From positions 1 to 59,148 of the forward strand of contig NZ_JAJAUY010000023.1 in the NCBI RefSeq assembly GCF_020532625.1: 59,148 nt of DNA, read 5' to 3'. Shown piece by piece: positions 15,769 through 25,688 of the stretch. The position numbers and the translations under genes are program-made. A model generated the notes under the pieces. It was given only the letters and a program-made list of their open reading frames with translations. It did not search any database and was not told the DNA's origin. Origin of the DNA: Streptomyces antimicrobicus. GTDB lineage: Bacteria > Actinomycetota > Actinomycetes > Streptomycetales > Streptomycetaceae. The stretch's first letter is position 1; the number at the start of each line of letters is the position of its first letter.

Positions 15769-16602
15769 GTGCGGTTTCTGAGCGGTAGGGCCGTCACCCT
15801 TCGGCACACCTTCCTCGATGACGAGTCTGTGATGACCGTCCCTAGCGTGACCGTGACCGTGCGGGACGCGGCGGGCGCGACCGTTTACACGGGCGCCGCG
15901 ACAAGCTCGGGCAGTGGGTGGACAGCGAGTCTTCCGGCCCAGCCGGAGGGCGTTTACACGGTGGAGTGGACAGCCGGCGCGACGGCGACGGACCGGGACA
16001 CCTTCGAGGTGGTCGGCGGCTTCCTCTTCACCCTCCCCGAAGCCCGCGCGTCCGACATGGACCTTGCCGACCCTGGGCGCTTCCCCACGGTCGAACTGCG
16101 GCACTACCGCGAGGTAGTTGAGGATGAGTTCGAGAGGATCACCGGCCGCAGCTTCGTGCCCCGAACGGCCCGTGTCGAGGTCGAGGCGGACGACACCCGG
16201 AGCCTGTTTCTCGGCTACTTCGACTTGCTCGCCGTCAAGGCCGTCAGTGGCCCTTCTGGGGCCGTGGATGTCTCGGGGTGGGCGGTAGGCCCCTCGGGGT
16301 CCATCCGCGCCCCGTACGAGCTGGCAGACGGCGACCGGTACACGGTCACGTTCGCCTACGGCTTCGCCCAGGTCCCCGAAGACGTGAAGCGCGCGGGGCT
16401 TTTGCGGCTGCGGTCCGTCCTCACGGCTGAGCGAAGCGGCATCCCGGATCGGGCGACCGCCTTTGTCGCCGCCGAAGGCGGCAACTTCACGTTGGCCACC
16501 CCGGGCCGGAACGGCTATGAGACGGGAATCCCGGAGGTCGACGCGACTCTCAGCCGGTACAAGTACCGCATCTTCTACGACGTGTTGGGGGCCTCCCGGT
16601 GA
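15769..16602 (+). CDS. Head-tail connector protein with N-terminal beta domain
   Basis: 277 residues from GTG 15769 (GGGGGAACT upstream). The first 85 residues form a beta-rich, Ig-like domain (VTVTVRDAAGATVYTG, GVYTVEWTAG). The rest is a gp6-like connector: ARASDMDLADPGRFPTVELRHYREVVEDEFERITGRSFVPR and helical C-terminus. It would sit below the portal. Two GTTTACAC motifs fall in its coding sequence, both read as Val-Tyr-Thr. Confidence 0.75.
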   Translation: MRFLSGRAVTLRHTFLDDESVMTVPSVTVTVRDAAGATVYTGAATSSGSGWTASLPAQPEGVYTVEWTAGATATDRDTFEVVGGFLFTLPEARASDMDLADPGRFPTVELRHYREVVEDEFERITGRSFVPRTARVEVEADDTRSLFLGYFDLLAVKAVSGPSGAVDVSGWAVGPSGSIRAPYELADGDRYTVTFAYGFAQVPEDVKRAGLLRLRSVLTAERSGIPDRATAFVAAEGGNFTLATPGRNGYETGIPEVDATLSRYKYRIFYDVLGASR

Positions 16603-17021
16603 GTACCAATGCGTTTGCGGCGAAGGCCGCGCTCCGGGACCTGATCAGGGCGGTTCCGGCCCTGGCCGGCTACCAGGTGACTTGGGGCTACCCCTTGCGG
16701 AACCCGGAACGCCGATGGGTGTTCGTGGGGGAGGTGCAGTGGCCGGATTCCCAGTGGGCGACCAACCGAAGCCGCGAAGAGGTATTCGAGGTAAGCGTGA
16801 TCGTGAACTGCCAGCTCTCGGCCGCCACCTCGGAAGAGGTCGAGTCGGAGCTTCAGCGCATGGCCGCCGGGATCGAGGACGGCATGAAGTCGGTCCCCAA
16901 TCTTGGCATTCCGTCCGTCGTAACGACGGACTTCGTACCGAAGAAGCTTGTCAGCTTCCCGTCCGACCAGGTCTATGAAGGCCAGTTCGAGGCGGTTGTT
17001 CGCGTGAAGGCGAGGCTCTAG
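16599..17021 (+). CDS. Head closure / tail terminator-like protein, 140 aa
   Basis: GTG start 16599 overlaps the connector stop. Sequence contains FAAKAALRDLIRAVPALAGYQVTWGYP and a C-terminal beta strand (DQVYEGQFEAVVRVKARL), the pattern of tail-terminator-type proteins in actinophages. Position between connector and tail tube fits. No catalytic motifs. Confidence 0.65.
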   Translation: MSTNAFAAKAALRDLIRAVPALAGYQVTWGYPLRNPERRWVFVGEVQWPDSQWATNRSREEVFEVSVIVNCQLSAATSEEVESELQRMAAGIEDGMKSVPNLGIPSVVTTDFVPKKLVSFPSDQVYEGQFEAVVRVKARL

Positions 17022-17185
17022 TGAAGACCGTTGTCTATGGCGGCCCCTATACAGCGGTTGACATTCCCTCGCTGGGACTCACCGCGGAGAAGGGCGACCC
17101 TGTCGAGGTCGCCGAGGACGTAGCAGAAACGCTTCTTCGTCAGGGATGGCAGGAAGTCAAGGCGAAGAAGGAGACGGGTAAGTAA
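17021..17185 (+). CDS. Small structural-region protein, 54 aa
   Basis: GTG 17021 shares a base with the previous stop, and its TAA overlaps the tail-tube ATG (TAATG). The sequence VEVAEDVAETLLRQGWQEVKAK resembles the short domain of the protein at 15545-15760 (LVELDAAAASALLADGW), suggesting duplicated small domains in this cluster. Function unknown; probably a head-tail joining accessory. Confidence 0.7.
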   Translation: MKTVVYGGPYTAVDIPSLGLTAEKGDPVEVAEDVAETLLRQGWQEVKAKKETGK

Positions 17186-18153
17186 TGCCTACTATTCACG
17201 ACTCGTATTTTGGTGTCGCGGACGAGAGTACCTATGGCACCGCCGTGGCACCCACGAAGTTCTTCGAGTTCACCGACGAAGGCCTTGAAGGCAAGTACGA
17301 GCGCATCGACTCTGAGGCGATCCGCGCCGGTACCCGCGTCCTGCGGAGCGACCGCTTTGCACCGAACCCGAAGGGAGCCGAGGGTGACGTGAAGATGGAG
17401 GTGCTTTCCGGAGGCTTCGACTTCTGGCTTAAGCACATGATGGGCAACGTCGTTTCCGGCGCCCCTTCGGGCGGCTTCATCACCCACACGGCGACCGTCG
17501 GCGACCTTAACGGCAAGTCCTTCACTGCCCAGGTCGGCCGCGTCGACAACACCGGCACGAAGGTGCCGTTCACGTACGAGGGCGGCAAGGTCAAGGAGTG
17601 GGAACTCTCCAATGCCGTCGACGAGCTCCTGAAGCTGTCCGTCGGCCTGGACTTCGCGAAGGAAACCATCGGGGCCGGCAGTGGCGCCTATGCCCTCGCG
17701 GTCCCTACCTACGTCGCGAACACGAAGCTCTTCAGCTTCAGCGGCGGCACGGTCACCGTGGGCGGCTCCGCGTTCGAAATCTCGGACTTCTCGCTGAAGG
17801 CCACGAACGGCCTGAAGGATGACCGGTACTTCATCCGGAGCAGCGGCAAGAAGAGCGAGCCTCTGGAGTCCGACCTTCGCAAATACGAGTGGAGCCTTAA
17901 GGGCGAGTTCAGCGGCACGGCCCAGATCAATCGCGTGGCTTCGGCCATCGCCAGTGGTGCGGTAGCCGATATCACGGTTCTTTGGGATGGGCCGGACGGA
18001 TCGCAGTTCAAGGTACAGATGCCGTTCAGTCGCTTCGATGAAGGCCCCGTCAACGTGGGCGGCCTCGAAGTGGTCGAGCACGACCTTTCCGGTCTCGCGC
18101 TGACCGACGGCGCAGCCTCGGCGGTGACGATCACATACAAGGCTCTCCAGTGA
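17185..18153 (+). CDS. Major tail (tube) protein
   Basis: 322 residues, ATG 17185. N-terminal TIHDSYFGVADESTYGTAVAPTKF is typical of actinophage tail-tube proteins. The body is beta-rich (GGTVTVGGSAFEISDFSLKA) with a well-defined C-terminal strand domain (ALTDGAASAVTITYKALQ). It lies just upstream of the gp10-like, chaperone and tape-measure genes, the usual tail order. It would polymerise into the non-contractile tail tube. Confidence 0.9.
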   Translation: MPTIHDSYFGVADESTYGTAVAPTKFFEFTDEGLEGKYERIDSEAIRAGTRVLRSDRFAPNPKGAEGDVKMEVLSGGFDFWLKHMMGNVVSGAPSGGFITHTATVGDLNGKSFTAQVGRVDNTGTKVPFTYEGGKVKEWELSNAVDELLKLSVGLDFAKETIGAGSGAYALAVPTYVANTKLFSFSGGTVTVGGSAFEISDFSLKATNGLKDDRYFIRSSGKKSEPLESDLRKYEWSLKGEFSGTAQINRVASAIASGAVADITVLWDGPDGSQFKVQMPFSRFDEGPVNVGGLEVVEHDLSGLALTDGAASAVTITYKALQ

Positions 18154-18177
18154 CCCACCCCCTTTTTTGCCCGATAA

Positions 18178-18189
18178 CTAGTATTTGGA
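18178..18189 (+). promoter_or_regulatory. Stoperator-like 12-mer after the tail-tube gene
   Basis: CTAGTATTTGGA exactly, in the direction of late transcription, 24 bp before the next start. As at 14265 it follows a T-run (TTTTTT), so the two late sites share a wider context. Confidence 0.65.
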
Positions 18190-18213
18190 ATCCAGTGACG
18201 GGGTGACTGGGCT

Positions 18214-18678
18214 ATGCCGGTCGAAGGCATATACGGAAACGTCGAGGGCCTTGCCCAGTTCACCCGCGCTCTCGCGCGAGCTGGCAATACCGGTGTTCGC
18301 GACGAAGTCAAGCAAGCGAACTTCGAGGTCGCCGACAAGCTGACGGCTGCCGCGAAGGCGAAGGCGGCTGGCCTGTCTCGCCAACAGAGGTCGGCCGCCG
18401 AATCCCTTCGAGCAACCAAGACGCAAAACTATTCGGCTATCCGGATGGGTAGCGCACGTAAGCCCTACGCCCTCGGTGCCGAATTCGGAGCCAAGCGGCT
18501 CACCCGAACCGGAGCAATCGCCCGAGGGTTTCAGCCGTGGCGGGGAAACCAGTTCGACGGCTGGAACGGCGGGCCTGGCTACTTCCTTCACCCATCTATT
18601 CGGGAGAAGGGGCAGCAGTTGATTAAAGAGTACATGGACAAGATCGAACGCCTGATGTCGGAGGCCTTTCCCGAATGA
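18214..18678 (+). CDS. HK97 gp10-like tail completion/connector protein
   Basis: 154 residues from ATG 18214. Helical N-terminal half (DEVKQANFEVADKLTAAAKAKA), then GAEFGAKRLTR, FQPWRGNQFDGWNGGPGYFLHPSIREKGQQLIKEYMDKIERL, which match the gp10 family seen near tail genes of HK97-like phages. Its stop overlaps the tail-chaperone start. Confidence 0.82.
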   Translation: MPVEGIYGNVEGLAQFTRALARAGNTGVRDEVKQANFEVADKLTAAAKAKAAGLSRQQRSAAESLRATKTQNYSAIRMGSARKPYALGAEFGAKRLTRTGAIARGFQPWRGNQFDGWNGGPGYFLHPSIREKGQQLIKEYMDKIERLMSEAFPE

Positions 18679-19016
18679 CCAACGCAACCGAAACCGTGTC
18701 CCTCCGCGTCGACCCTGACGTTCTCACGATCGGCGACCTCGAAGACTTTGAAGAGGTCGTGGGGGCCCCGATCTATGACGTGCTCTCGCCCCGGCCGGTT
18801 ATCGGACCGGACGGTAAGAAGGTCCTGGACGAAAAGGGCCGTCCCGAACTCGAAACGAAGATCCCGACGAAGGCGCTGAAGGCGCTTATCTGGATCACCC
18901 AGCGGGCCGAGAAGCCCGGATTCTCTCTCGATGACGCTCGCAACGTCCGCGTTTCCGCCCTGGAACTGGTCGCCTCCGAGGACGGCCCGGGAAACGCCGA
19001 AAAGCAGAACGCCTAA
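18675..19016 (+). CDS. Tail assembly chaperone, short (G-like) form
   Basis: 113 residues, ATG 18675. N-terminal beta/helix domain (LTIGDLEDFEEVVGAPIYDVL) and KALKALIWITQRAEKPGFSLDDARNV, as in actinophage tail chaperones. It ends 128 bp before the tape measure, an interval filled by a second reading frame. The protein coats the tape measure during tail assembly and is absent from virions. Confidence 0.88.
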   Translation: MTNATETVSLRVDPDVLTIGDLEDFEEVVGAPIYDVLSPRPVIGPDGKKVLDEKGRPELETKIPTKALKALIWITQRAEKPGFSLDDARNVRVSALELVASEDGPGNAEKQNA

Positions 19017-19144
19017 GGGATCGGGCTGCGTTCTGCCGGTTCTACCGCATGACTCCCGGCGACGTTCGGCTCATGACTGCGGCCGAATATCGCGCTTTCT
19101 GCGACTACATGAACGAATACCACGCTAACCGGGAGTCTTACTGA
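18675..19144 (+). CDS. Tail assembly chaperone, frameshifted (GT-like) form
   Basis: A canonical slippery heptamer G GGA AAC (18989-18995) lies in frame, and a -1 shift there bypasses the stop at 19016 and reads on to the TGA at 19142-19144. The extension includes AAFCRFYRMTPGDVRLMTAAEY, a typical T domain. The stop overlaps the tape-measure ATG (TGATG). Programmed -1 frameshifting at this spot is established for lambda-like tails; use here is inferred from sequence. Confidence 0.85.
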
Positions 19145-22100
19145 TGTCGGATTCGAGAACGCTCCGCGTTGTCATCACCGGCAACGCGTCCTCGGCCGAA
19201 GAGGCGATAGAAGGGCTGGCCGAAACCTCCCAGGACGCGGGCAACGAGCTTGACGCCATGGGCGGAAAGATGGGCCGGTTCAGGGGCGCCATGGCCGGCA
19301 TGGGGGCGGCCGTCCTGGCCGCGCTTCCCCTGGCCGCACTCGTCGCGTTCTCGAAGGGCCTGGACGAGATCCACAACCGCGCGAAGTTGGCCGCTTCGAT
19401 GGGCCTCACCGGCAAGGACGCGGAACAGGCTGGCAAGCTCGCCGGCCAGCTCTACGTCAGCGGCTTCGGCGAGTCGACAGCGGAGACAGGCGAGATCGTC
19501 CGGAGGGTCTCCCAGGACCTGAACATGGGCGTCCACGCCGTCGACTTCAAGCCCGTCGCTAGCAAGGTCGCGGCCATCTCCGAGGTCATGAACCAGGAGA
19601 TCGGCGGCACGACCAAGGCCGTTGCGAACCTGATGCGCAACGGCCTCGCGAAGAACGCTGACGAAGCGCTGGACGTGGTAGCCGCGGGCTTCGTGAACGG
19701 CGTCGACAAGTCGCAAGACTTCCTGGACACGCTGAACGAGTACACGGCGCCCTTCAAGCGTCTAGGCCTTGACGGCCCGAAGGCCGTGGGTCTCCTCTCG
19801 CAGGGCCTGAAGGCCGGTGCGAGGGACGCGGATTTCGTTGCGGACGCTCTCAAGGAATTCAGCATCCGCGCCATTGATGCTTCGACTACCTCGGCGACGG
19901 CTTACGAAGAACTGGGCCTGAATGCCGAGGAGATGACGGCGAAGATTGCTCGGGGCGGGGCTGAAGCCGAGCAGGGCCTTTCGCTCGTTCTTGAGCGGTT
20001 GCGGGGCACAGAGGACCCGGTGAAGCGGAATGCCGCTGCCGTCGGGCTTTTCGGTACGAAGGCTGAGGATCTCGCCGATTCGCTTTTCGCGTTGAACCCG
20101 CAGACTGCCGTGCAGTCTCTCGGGAAGGTTAAGGGTGCGGCTCAGCAAATGGCCGACACCATGCACCACAACGCTGCGGCGAAGGTCGAAGGGTTTAAAC
20201 GGAAGCTCGAAATGGGCTTCACCAACGCCGCAGCCTCGGCGATCACCTCCTTCGAAAGCGTAGGCCACAAGCTGGCCCCAGCCTTTCAGGCGATCGGGCA
20301 AGTCCTTTCGCCCTTTGTCCAGGGCTTGCAGCTCGTAGGACAGAAGATCAGGGCCAGCTTTGACACCGGCGCGGCCCGCGTAGCGCTAGGACAGTTGACG
20401 GCGAAGCTCTCCGGAATCTGGGCGGCTGTCGGCCCCGCCCTTCAGCAGTTCGTTCTTTTCTTCCGGACAACGCTTATGCCGGTCTTCCAGGAACTCTGGC
20501 TGAAGGCGCAGCCCGTGCTAGTGCAGCTCTGGCAGACCTTCATGACGTACCTCGACTTCATCAAGACGTCGATTCAGGTCTTCGTCACCACGGTCCAGGT
20601 CCTTTGGTCCGTTTTTGGAGGAACGATCCTTCAATACGTGCGGACTGCCTGGTCTGCCGTGTGGCAGGTCATATCGGGCGTGCTCTCCGTGATTCAGGGA
20701 ATCTACAACGTCTTCATCGGCATCTTTACTGGAAACTGGTCAAGAGCCTGGCAAGGCGTGAAGCAGATATTTTCCGGAGTCTGGGAAGTAATAGTCGGCG
20801 TCTGTCGTGCGGTTACGAACACCATAAAGACAGTCCTGCGGCTTGCGCTCGACGCGGTGAAGGCGCTTTGGTCTGCCGCCTGGAACGGAATCAAGTCTGT
20901 CTTCTCCTCCATCTGGAGCGGCATCACAGGCTACTTTTCCAACGCTCTCGGCAACCTCCGTGCTAACGCGTCATCCGGCGTCAGTGCGGTGAAGAGCTTC
21001 TTCGTAAACGGATTTCAGTCTCTTTACGCCGCCGTTCGCGACAAGGTCAGTTCTGTCGTCGGTGTGGTAAGGGAAATCCCGGGCAAGGTGTCGGGCGCTC
21101 TGTCCGGCCTCGGCAGCACCCTGACGGGCATCGGCCGGAACATCATTCAGGGACTCGTTAACGGCATCCGCGGCAGCCTCGGCGCGGTCATGAGCGCCGC
21201 CCGCGCAATCGTGGACCAGATCCCGGGCCCGATCAGGAAGGCCCTCGGTATTCACTCGCCTTCGAGGGTTCTCGCCGAGATCGGCAAGTGGATTCCCGCA
21301 GGTCTCGTCAAGGGAATGCTGGGCGGATCGAAGAAGGTCGCAGAAACCTCCAAGAAGCTGCATGAGCTGGTCACTAAGGCCTTCAAGGGCAAGGAGATGA
21401 CCAGGGGTGCGGCGACCATTCTGCACAACTACATCTCCCGTCAGAACAAGCGGCTGATGGCTCTCGCGAAGACGCGAGAGAAGATTCAGGAGCGTCTGAC
21501 GGCGGCCAACGACAAGCTGGCCGGGCTGAAGAAGGCGAAGGCCGAGATGGCGTCTTCGATCGCTGACAAGGCGAACAACTTCGGCTCCTTCATGGGCGTC
21601 TTGGATACGGCCCAGTACGGGGACAACTCTGCGAACGCCCTTCTGGCGCGCCTTAAGGGCAAGCTGAGGGTGATCGCCAACTTCCGGAAGAACCTTCAGA
21701 CGCTGGCGAAGCGCGGCCTCGGGCCGGGCATCATCAGCGAGATTGCCCAGGCCGGCCCCGAGGAAGGCGGCCAGATGGCCCACGCCCTTCTCAACGCGGG
21801 TGGCGGCCAGATCAAGGAACTGAACTCGACCTACTCAGCCATTGGCAACCAGTCGAAGGCATTGGGCAAGTTCGTTTCCGGCAACTACTACGACGCCGGG
21901 ATTGCCGCCGCAACCGGGGTTGTCAAGGGGTTGAAGGCGCAGGAAAAGAACGTCACGAAGGCTATCCAAGACATGGCTAAGGCCATGTCGGACGAGCTGA
22001 ACCGGTGCCTGAAGCTCATCGCGTCCGGCAACTATTTCACCTTTATGGGGCGAATCATCAGGTTGGGCTACGGCAGGGGGAAGCCCTGGGACGGGCCAGA

Positions 22101-22317
22101 CTTCCGGTGGAATCGCAAGCCCGGCATGAGGCCGCCGGGTGGCCTCGCTAACAGGTCTATATCCCATGCCAGGCCGACGCGGGCGGCCCCGACAGTGCAT
22201 GTGACCGTTCAGGGCAACGTGACGGCCGAGAAGGCGCTAGCCCGGTCGATTGCCACCACCATTCGAGACGAGATCGTTCGCAGCGGAAAGCGGAACGGGG
22301 GAAGGACGGGACTCTAA
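19144..22317 (+). CDS. Tape measure protein
   Basis: 1057 residues. N-terminal helical region (SSAEEAIEGLAETSQDAG), a TP901-1-like core near 100-350 (TAETGEIVRRVSQDLNMG), a long hydrophobic membrane-interacting stretch around 420-600 with repeated Trp-containing segments (SGVWEVIVGVCRAV, SAAWNGIKSVFSSIWSGI), and the PGPIRKALGIHSPSRVLAEIG signature near 695. Sets tail length (a tail of very roughly 150 nm by the usual rule) and aids DNA entry. Confidence 0.95.
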   Translation: MSDSRTLRVVITGNASSAEEAIEGLAETSQDAGNELDAMGGKMGRFRGAMAGMGAAVLAALPLAALVAFSKGLDEIHNRAKLAASMGLTGKDAEQAGKLAGQLYVSGFGESTAETGEIVRRVSQDLNMGVHAVDFKPVASKVAAISEVMNQEIGGTTKAVANLMRNGLAKNADEALDVVAAGFVNGVDKSQDFLDTLNEYTAPFKRLGLDGPKAVGLLSQGLKAGARDADFVADALKEFSIRAIDASTTSATAYEELGLNAEEMTAKIARGGAEAEQGLSLVLERLRGTEDPVKRNAAAVGLFGTKAEDLADSLFALNPQTAVQSLGKVKGAAQQMADTMHHNAAAKVEGFKRKLEMGFTNAAASAITSFESVGHKLAPAFQAIGQVLSPFVQGLQLVGQKIRASFDTGAARVALGQLTAKLSGIWAAVGPALQQFVLFFRTTLMPVFQELWLKAQPVLVQLWQTFMTYLDFIKTSIQVFVTTVQVLWSVFGGTILQYVRTAWSAVWQVISGVLSVIQGIYNVFIGIFTGNWSRAWQGVKQIFSGVWEVIVGVCRAVTNTIKTVLRLALDAVKALWSAAWNGIKSVFSSIWSGITGYFSNALGNLRANASSGVSAVKSFFVNGFQSLYAAVRDKVSSVVGVVREIPGKVSGALSGLGSTLTGIGRNIIQGLVNGIRGSLGAVMSAARAIVDQIPGPIRKALGIHSPSRVLAEIGKWIPAGLVKGMLGGSKKVAETSKKLHELVTKAFKGKEMTRGAATILHNYISRQNKRLMALAKTREKIQERLTAANDKLAGLKKAKAEMASSIADKANNFGSFMGVLDTAQYGDNSANALLARLKGKLRVIANFRKNLQTLAKRGLGPGIISEIAQAGPEEGGQMAHALLNAGGGQIKELNSTYSAIGNQSKALGKFVSGNYYDAGIAAATGVVKGLKAQEKNVTKAIQDMAKAMSDELNRCLKLIASGNYFTFMGRIIRLGYGRGKPWDGPDFRWNRKPGMRPPGGLANRSISHARPTRAAPTVHVTVQGNVTAEKALARSIATTIRDEIVRSGKRNGGRTGL

Positions 22318-22319
22318 GC

Positions 22320-25300
22320 ATGGCGACGATTCCCAAGGTCACTGTCGAAATCGCTTTTGACGGTGGCCCCTTTTCCTCGTCCTATTCGTGGACGGACGTC
22401 AGCGACTACGTGAAAGGGTTCCAGGTCAAGCGCGGTCGAAACACTGAGCTGGACCGGATCGAGGCCGGAACCCTTTCGCTCACGCTGGACAACAGCGACG
22501 GGCGGTTCACGCCGGGTAAGAAGAACTGGGGAGGCAACCGGCTTACGGCCTTCGCCGGGAAGTACGCGTGGGACCTTACGGGCCGCGCCAACAACACGAT
22601 CATGTCGCAGATCAACATCGGCACGGTGGACGACGACCAGCGACAGCGCGTCATGGCCCGGACCGTTTACACGAACGGCAAGCCGGTCTCTTGCTATTTC
22701 TCCGTGCGCTGGCTCGACAGCGGGGGCAGCACCCTGCGATGGGTGATCGGCACGCGCTTCGTCGCCGACTCCTCCCCGGCCGTTTACACGCACGAAGAGG
22801 CCCCACCAGTGGGCACGGCGACCGCCGTCCTCTACATCTACGCGGACACCTACCCCGAGGGGAACACGGGCCTTACCGCCTACGGGGAAAAGGCCGAGTG
22901 GTCCAAGACTCAGCCCTACTACCCCAACGTGGTTCCCCGCCGACGGGTACGCGTCCGCACAGCCAACCTCGCCCCCAAGGACCTGTCCACGGGTGGAGAC
23001 GTATCCCGCACGTCGCTCCAGTTCTCGACCACCCACAGCCCTAGTGCAAGCGACAAGTGGGTGAAGGTGCCGAAGACCGGAGCGGGGTCGATCTCCGTGA
23101 AGCTGGGCGACAACGGCCCCGATGACTTCGCGAGTTCGATCCGGTGCGGCTACTCGTCCAGCGGGCGGCCGGTCGGCCTGGCCCGCGTAAGCCCGAACCG
23201 GGTCTACGCGGCTTCCGGCTGCGCCCGCCTCGCAGGCACGTCCCGAGACGTGAACCTGATATCGCGCCTGCGCTGGTACGACAGCGCGGGCACCTTCCTG
23301 TCGACCAGCTCGGCCGGCCCCACTCTCGCGCTCACCTCAGAGCGAGGAAACCTGGTGCTCAACCCGAGCGTGTACGACCTCACGAACACGCAGCTCTACG
23401 GTTCGTCGTCCAACATGACCCGCGTCCGGATCACCACCGACGCGCACGCGGGCTCGAACTCCATCGAGCACACCCACATCGCTGACGGCGGTTCGGCGGG
23501 GACGACGTGGACCATCGAGCCGGCCACGGCCGGTCAGACGGTCAGCTTCGGAGTCTGGGTGAAGATCCCCGCAACGGGGATCACCGCGGGCCAGCTGGCC
23601 TGGCGCAACGGGACGACCACCCTGCGGATCAACCCGATCAGCCCTTTGCCCGCGCCGGACACCTGGGTTCGCCTGTCCGGCACGTACACGGCGGCGGCCG
23701 GCCAGACCATCGACCGCGTCGGTATCGCGTTCACCGGCGCCAACGGTACGAAGTGGCTCGCGGACGCCTGCCAAGCGGTCCTTGGCCCGACGCTCCCCGA
23801 CTACGGCGACGGCACGTTCAGCGGTTGGCGTTGGACCGGGGAGCCTCACGCGTCGCCGTCGTCCACCACCGCGGACGACACGGTTCCCGGATCGTGGTCC
23901 GCGCTACCGCTGGTGACGGCCACCGCGCCCGCCGGTGCGGCCTGGGCCGGTATCGAAGTGGGCTCCCAGGGAGGGGATGCGGAAGCGTCCTTCTATCTGG
24001 ATGAGATGCAGCTCGAAGAGGGCGACGCGCTCTCGGAGTGGAATCCGGGCGGGTCGGTCTTCCACGGGTACATCGAGAAGTGGCCCGTCACATCGGAAGG
24101 CCTGACGGCCGAGGTCGAGGTAACCGCCGTGGACGGGTTCTCGGTCCTCTCGAACACTGATATCCGGACCGCGATGCAAAACCAGATCCTTACCACGAAG
24201 CCGCTGGGGTATTGGACCCTGGGCGATCCTGTGGGGGCGACCAGGCTGGAAAACCTCGCGAACGACTTGCAGCCGGCCAAGCTCGTCCCCTCCAAGTACG
24301 GCGGGGGCACCCCGCTACTCGGGGCCGACTCCGTCGTCCGCAAGGACGAGACGACTTGCTACAGCCTCGCGAACGTAGCGAGCGATCAGGGGACCGTGGT
24401 TGATATCTGCGAGGGCGGGACAAGGATCTACCCGCTGTCGACTGAACTGACGGTCGCGTTTTGGTGCCACCCGGTATACCCGTCATCGGGGCAGACACAT
24501 ACACTGTTCCGTTCCTGGTCCGATAACGGAAACGATGGCCTGAAGGTCCAACTCGATTCGTCGGGCAAGGTAATTGCGACGATGCGATTTGTCGAGGGCA
24601 TTTCGTCGGCGACCTCCACCGCGTCGCTCTCTTCTTCGAAGCCTTCATTCGTGGTAGTCAGCGTGAAGTCCGGCTATACGTCGATCTGGATCAATGGGGC
24701 TCTGGACATCAAGAGCGACCTCGGATCCGTGATGGATCTCGACGTTCGCGACATGCGTTGGGCCTCGCTGGCCGGCGCCCAGTCGAGAAACACCTATGCC
24801 GAGTATGCGAACGGCCGATATGGCCACCTGGCCTTGTGGGATCGCCAGTTGTCTTCCAGCGAGATATCCAGCTTCTGGAAGCTGGGCGACTACAACGGAG
24901 CCGTGTTCGCCGAGGACGAGAAGACGCGCATCGAGCGCATAGCCGACATGGCGAACTATCAGGGGGAGGCCTCCTACGACGCCGCCAAAAGCTCCCTACA
25001 GGGGCCGGACTGGTCTACGGGGGCAAGCGCACTGGAAGAGCTTCAGAGGGCCGCCGAGGACGCCTCCGGATACATCTTCATGGACGGTGACGGACGGCTC
25101 ACGTACCACAATCGGGATCGGCGCCAAGGTGCGGTGGTGCGCTACGAGTTGAGCGACAGCCTCGGCCTGCCGTACGAGCCTGGTCTTCAATTCGAGATGG
25201 ACGAAGACCGGATCATCAACGAAGTCACGTACAAGCGCACCAACGGTATCGAGGGCGTCCTGAAGGATCAGGCGTCGATTGACGCCTACGGCCGGAAGTC

Positions 25301-25676
25301 GAAGTCCATCGAACTCCGGGTCACGTCAGACAGTGAAGTGCAGGACGCCGCATACACGCTGCTCAACCATTACGCGACACCCCTTGTCCGATGCGAGTCA
25401 GTCACGCTGAAGGCGAGCGCCGTCCCGGCCCTTTTCCTCCTGGTCCTGGGTGTGGAGATCGGCGACCGAATCACCCTGTCCGACCTGCCCACGCAGGCAC
25501 CGGATTCCAGCCTTGACTACTACGTTGAGGCAGTATCCACGGACGTTTCAGTGGACGGCGGAACGCTGGATTGGGTAACCACCCTTTCCCTGTCTCCTGC
25601 CGAGAATTCCGATGTCTGGGTTCTTGAAGACGCCACGCTAGGCCGACTCGACCGCACATCGGTCCTGGCCTACTAA
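22320..25676 (+). CDS. Large minor tail protein with carbohydrate-binding and LamG-like domains
   Basis: 1118 residues. The N-terminal Dit-like part (VDYVKG-like strand FQVKRGRNTELDRIEAGTLS) is followed by two CBM-like beta sandwiches (about 140-310 and 340-480, e.g. QTVSFGVWVKIPATG) and a concanavalin/LamG-like domain near 640-850 (LTVAFWCHPVYPSSG, YTSIWINGALDIKSD). The C-terminus (ALEELQRAAEDASGYIFMDGDGRL) fits a baseplate hub. Likely receptor-binding or cell-wall-binding tip protein. Confidence 0.85.
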   Translation: MATIPKVTVEIAFDGGPFSSSYSWTDVSDYVKGFQVKRGRNTELDRIEAGTLSLTLDNSDGRFTPGKKNWGGNRLTAFAGKYAWDLTGRANNTIMSQINIGTVDDDQRQRVMARTVYTNGKPVSCYFSVRWLDSGGSTLRWVIGTRFVADSSPAVYTHEEAPPVGTATAVLYIYADTYPEGNTGLTAYGEKAEWSKTQPYYPNVVPRRRVRVRTANLAPKDLSTGGDVSRTSLQFSTTHSPSASDKWVKVPKTGAGSISVKLGDNGPDDFASSIRCGYSSSGRPVGLARVSPNRVYAASGCARLAGTSRDVNLISRLRWYDSAGTFLSTSSAGPTLALTSERGNLVLNPSVYDLTNTQLYGSSSNMTRVRITTDAHAGSNSIEHTHIADGGSAGTTWTIEPATAGQTVSFGVWVKIPATGITAGQLAWRNGTTTLRINPISPLPAPDTWVRLSGTYTAAAGQTIDRVGIAFTGANGTKWLADACQAVLGPTLPDYGDGTFSGWRWTGEPHASPSSTTADDTVPGSWSALPLVTATAPAGAAWAGIEVGSQGGDAEASFYLDEMQLEEGDALSEWNPGGSVFHGYIEKWPVTSEGLTAEVEVTAVDGFSVLSNTDIRTAMQNQILTTKPLGYWTLGDPVGATRLENLANDLQPAKLVPSKYGGGTPLLGADSVVRKDETTCYSLANVASDQGTVVDICEGGTRIYPLSTELTVAFWCHPVYPSSGQTHTLFRSWSDNGNDGLKVQLDSSGKVIATMRFVEGISSATSTASLSSSKPSFVVVSVKSGYTSIWINGALDIKSDLGSVMDLDVRDMRWASLAGAQSRNTYAEYANGRYGHLALWDRQLSSSEISSFWKLGDYNGAVFAEDEKTRIERIADMANYQGEASYDAAKSSLQGPDWSTGASALEELQRAAEDASGYIFMDGDGRLTYHNRDRRQGAVVRYELSDSLGLPYEPGLQFEMDEDRIINEVTYKRTNGIEGVLKDQASIDAYGRKSKSIELRVTSDSEVQDAAYTLLNHYATPLVRCESVTLKASAVPALFLLVLGVEIGDRITLSDLPTQAPDSSLDYYVEAVSTDVSVDGGTLDWVTTLSLSPAENSDVWVLEDATLGRLDRTSVLAY

Positions 25677-25688
25677 CACCCGCCACAC

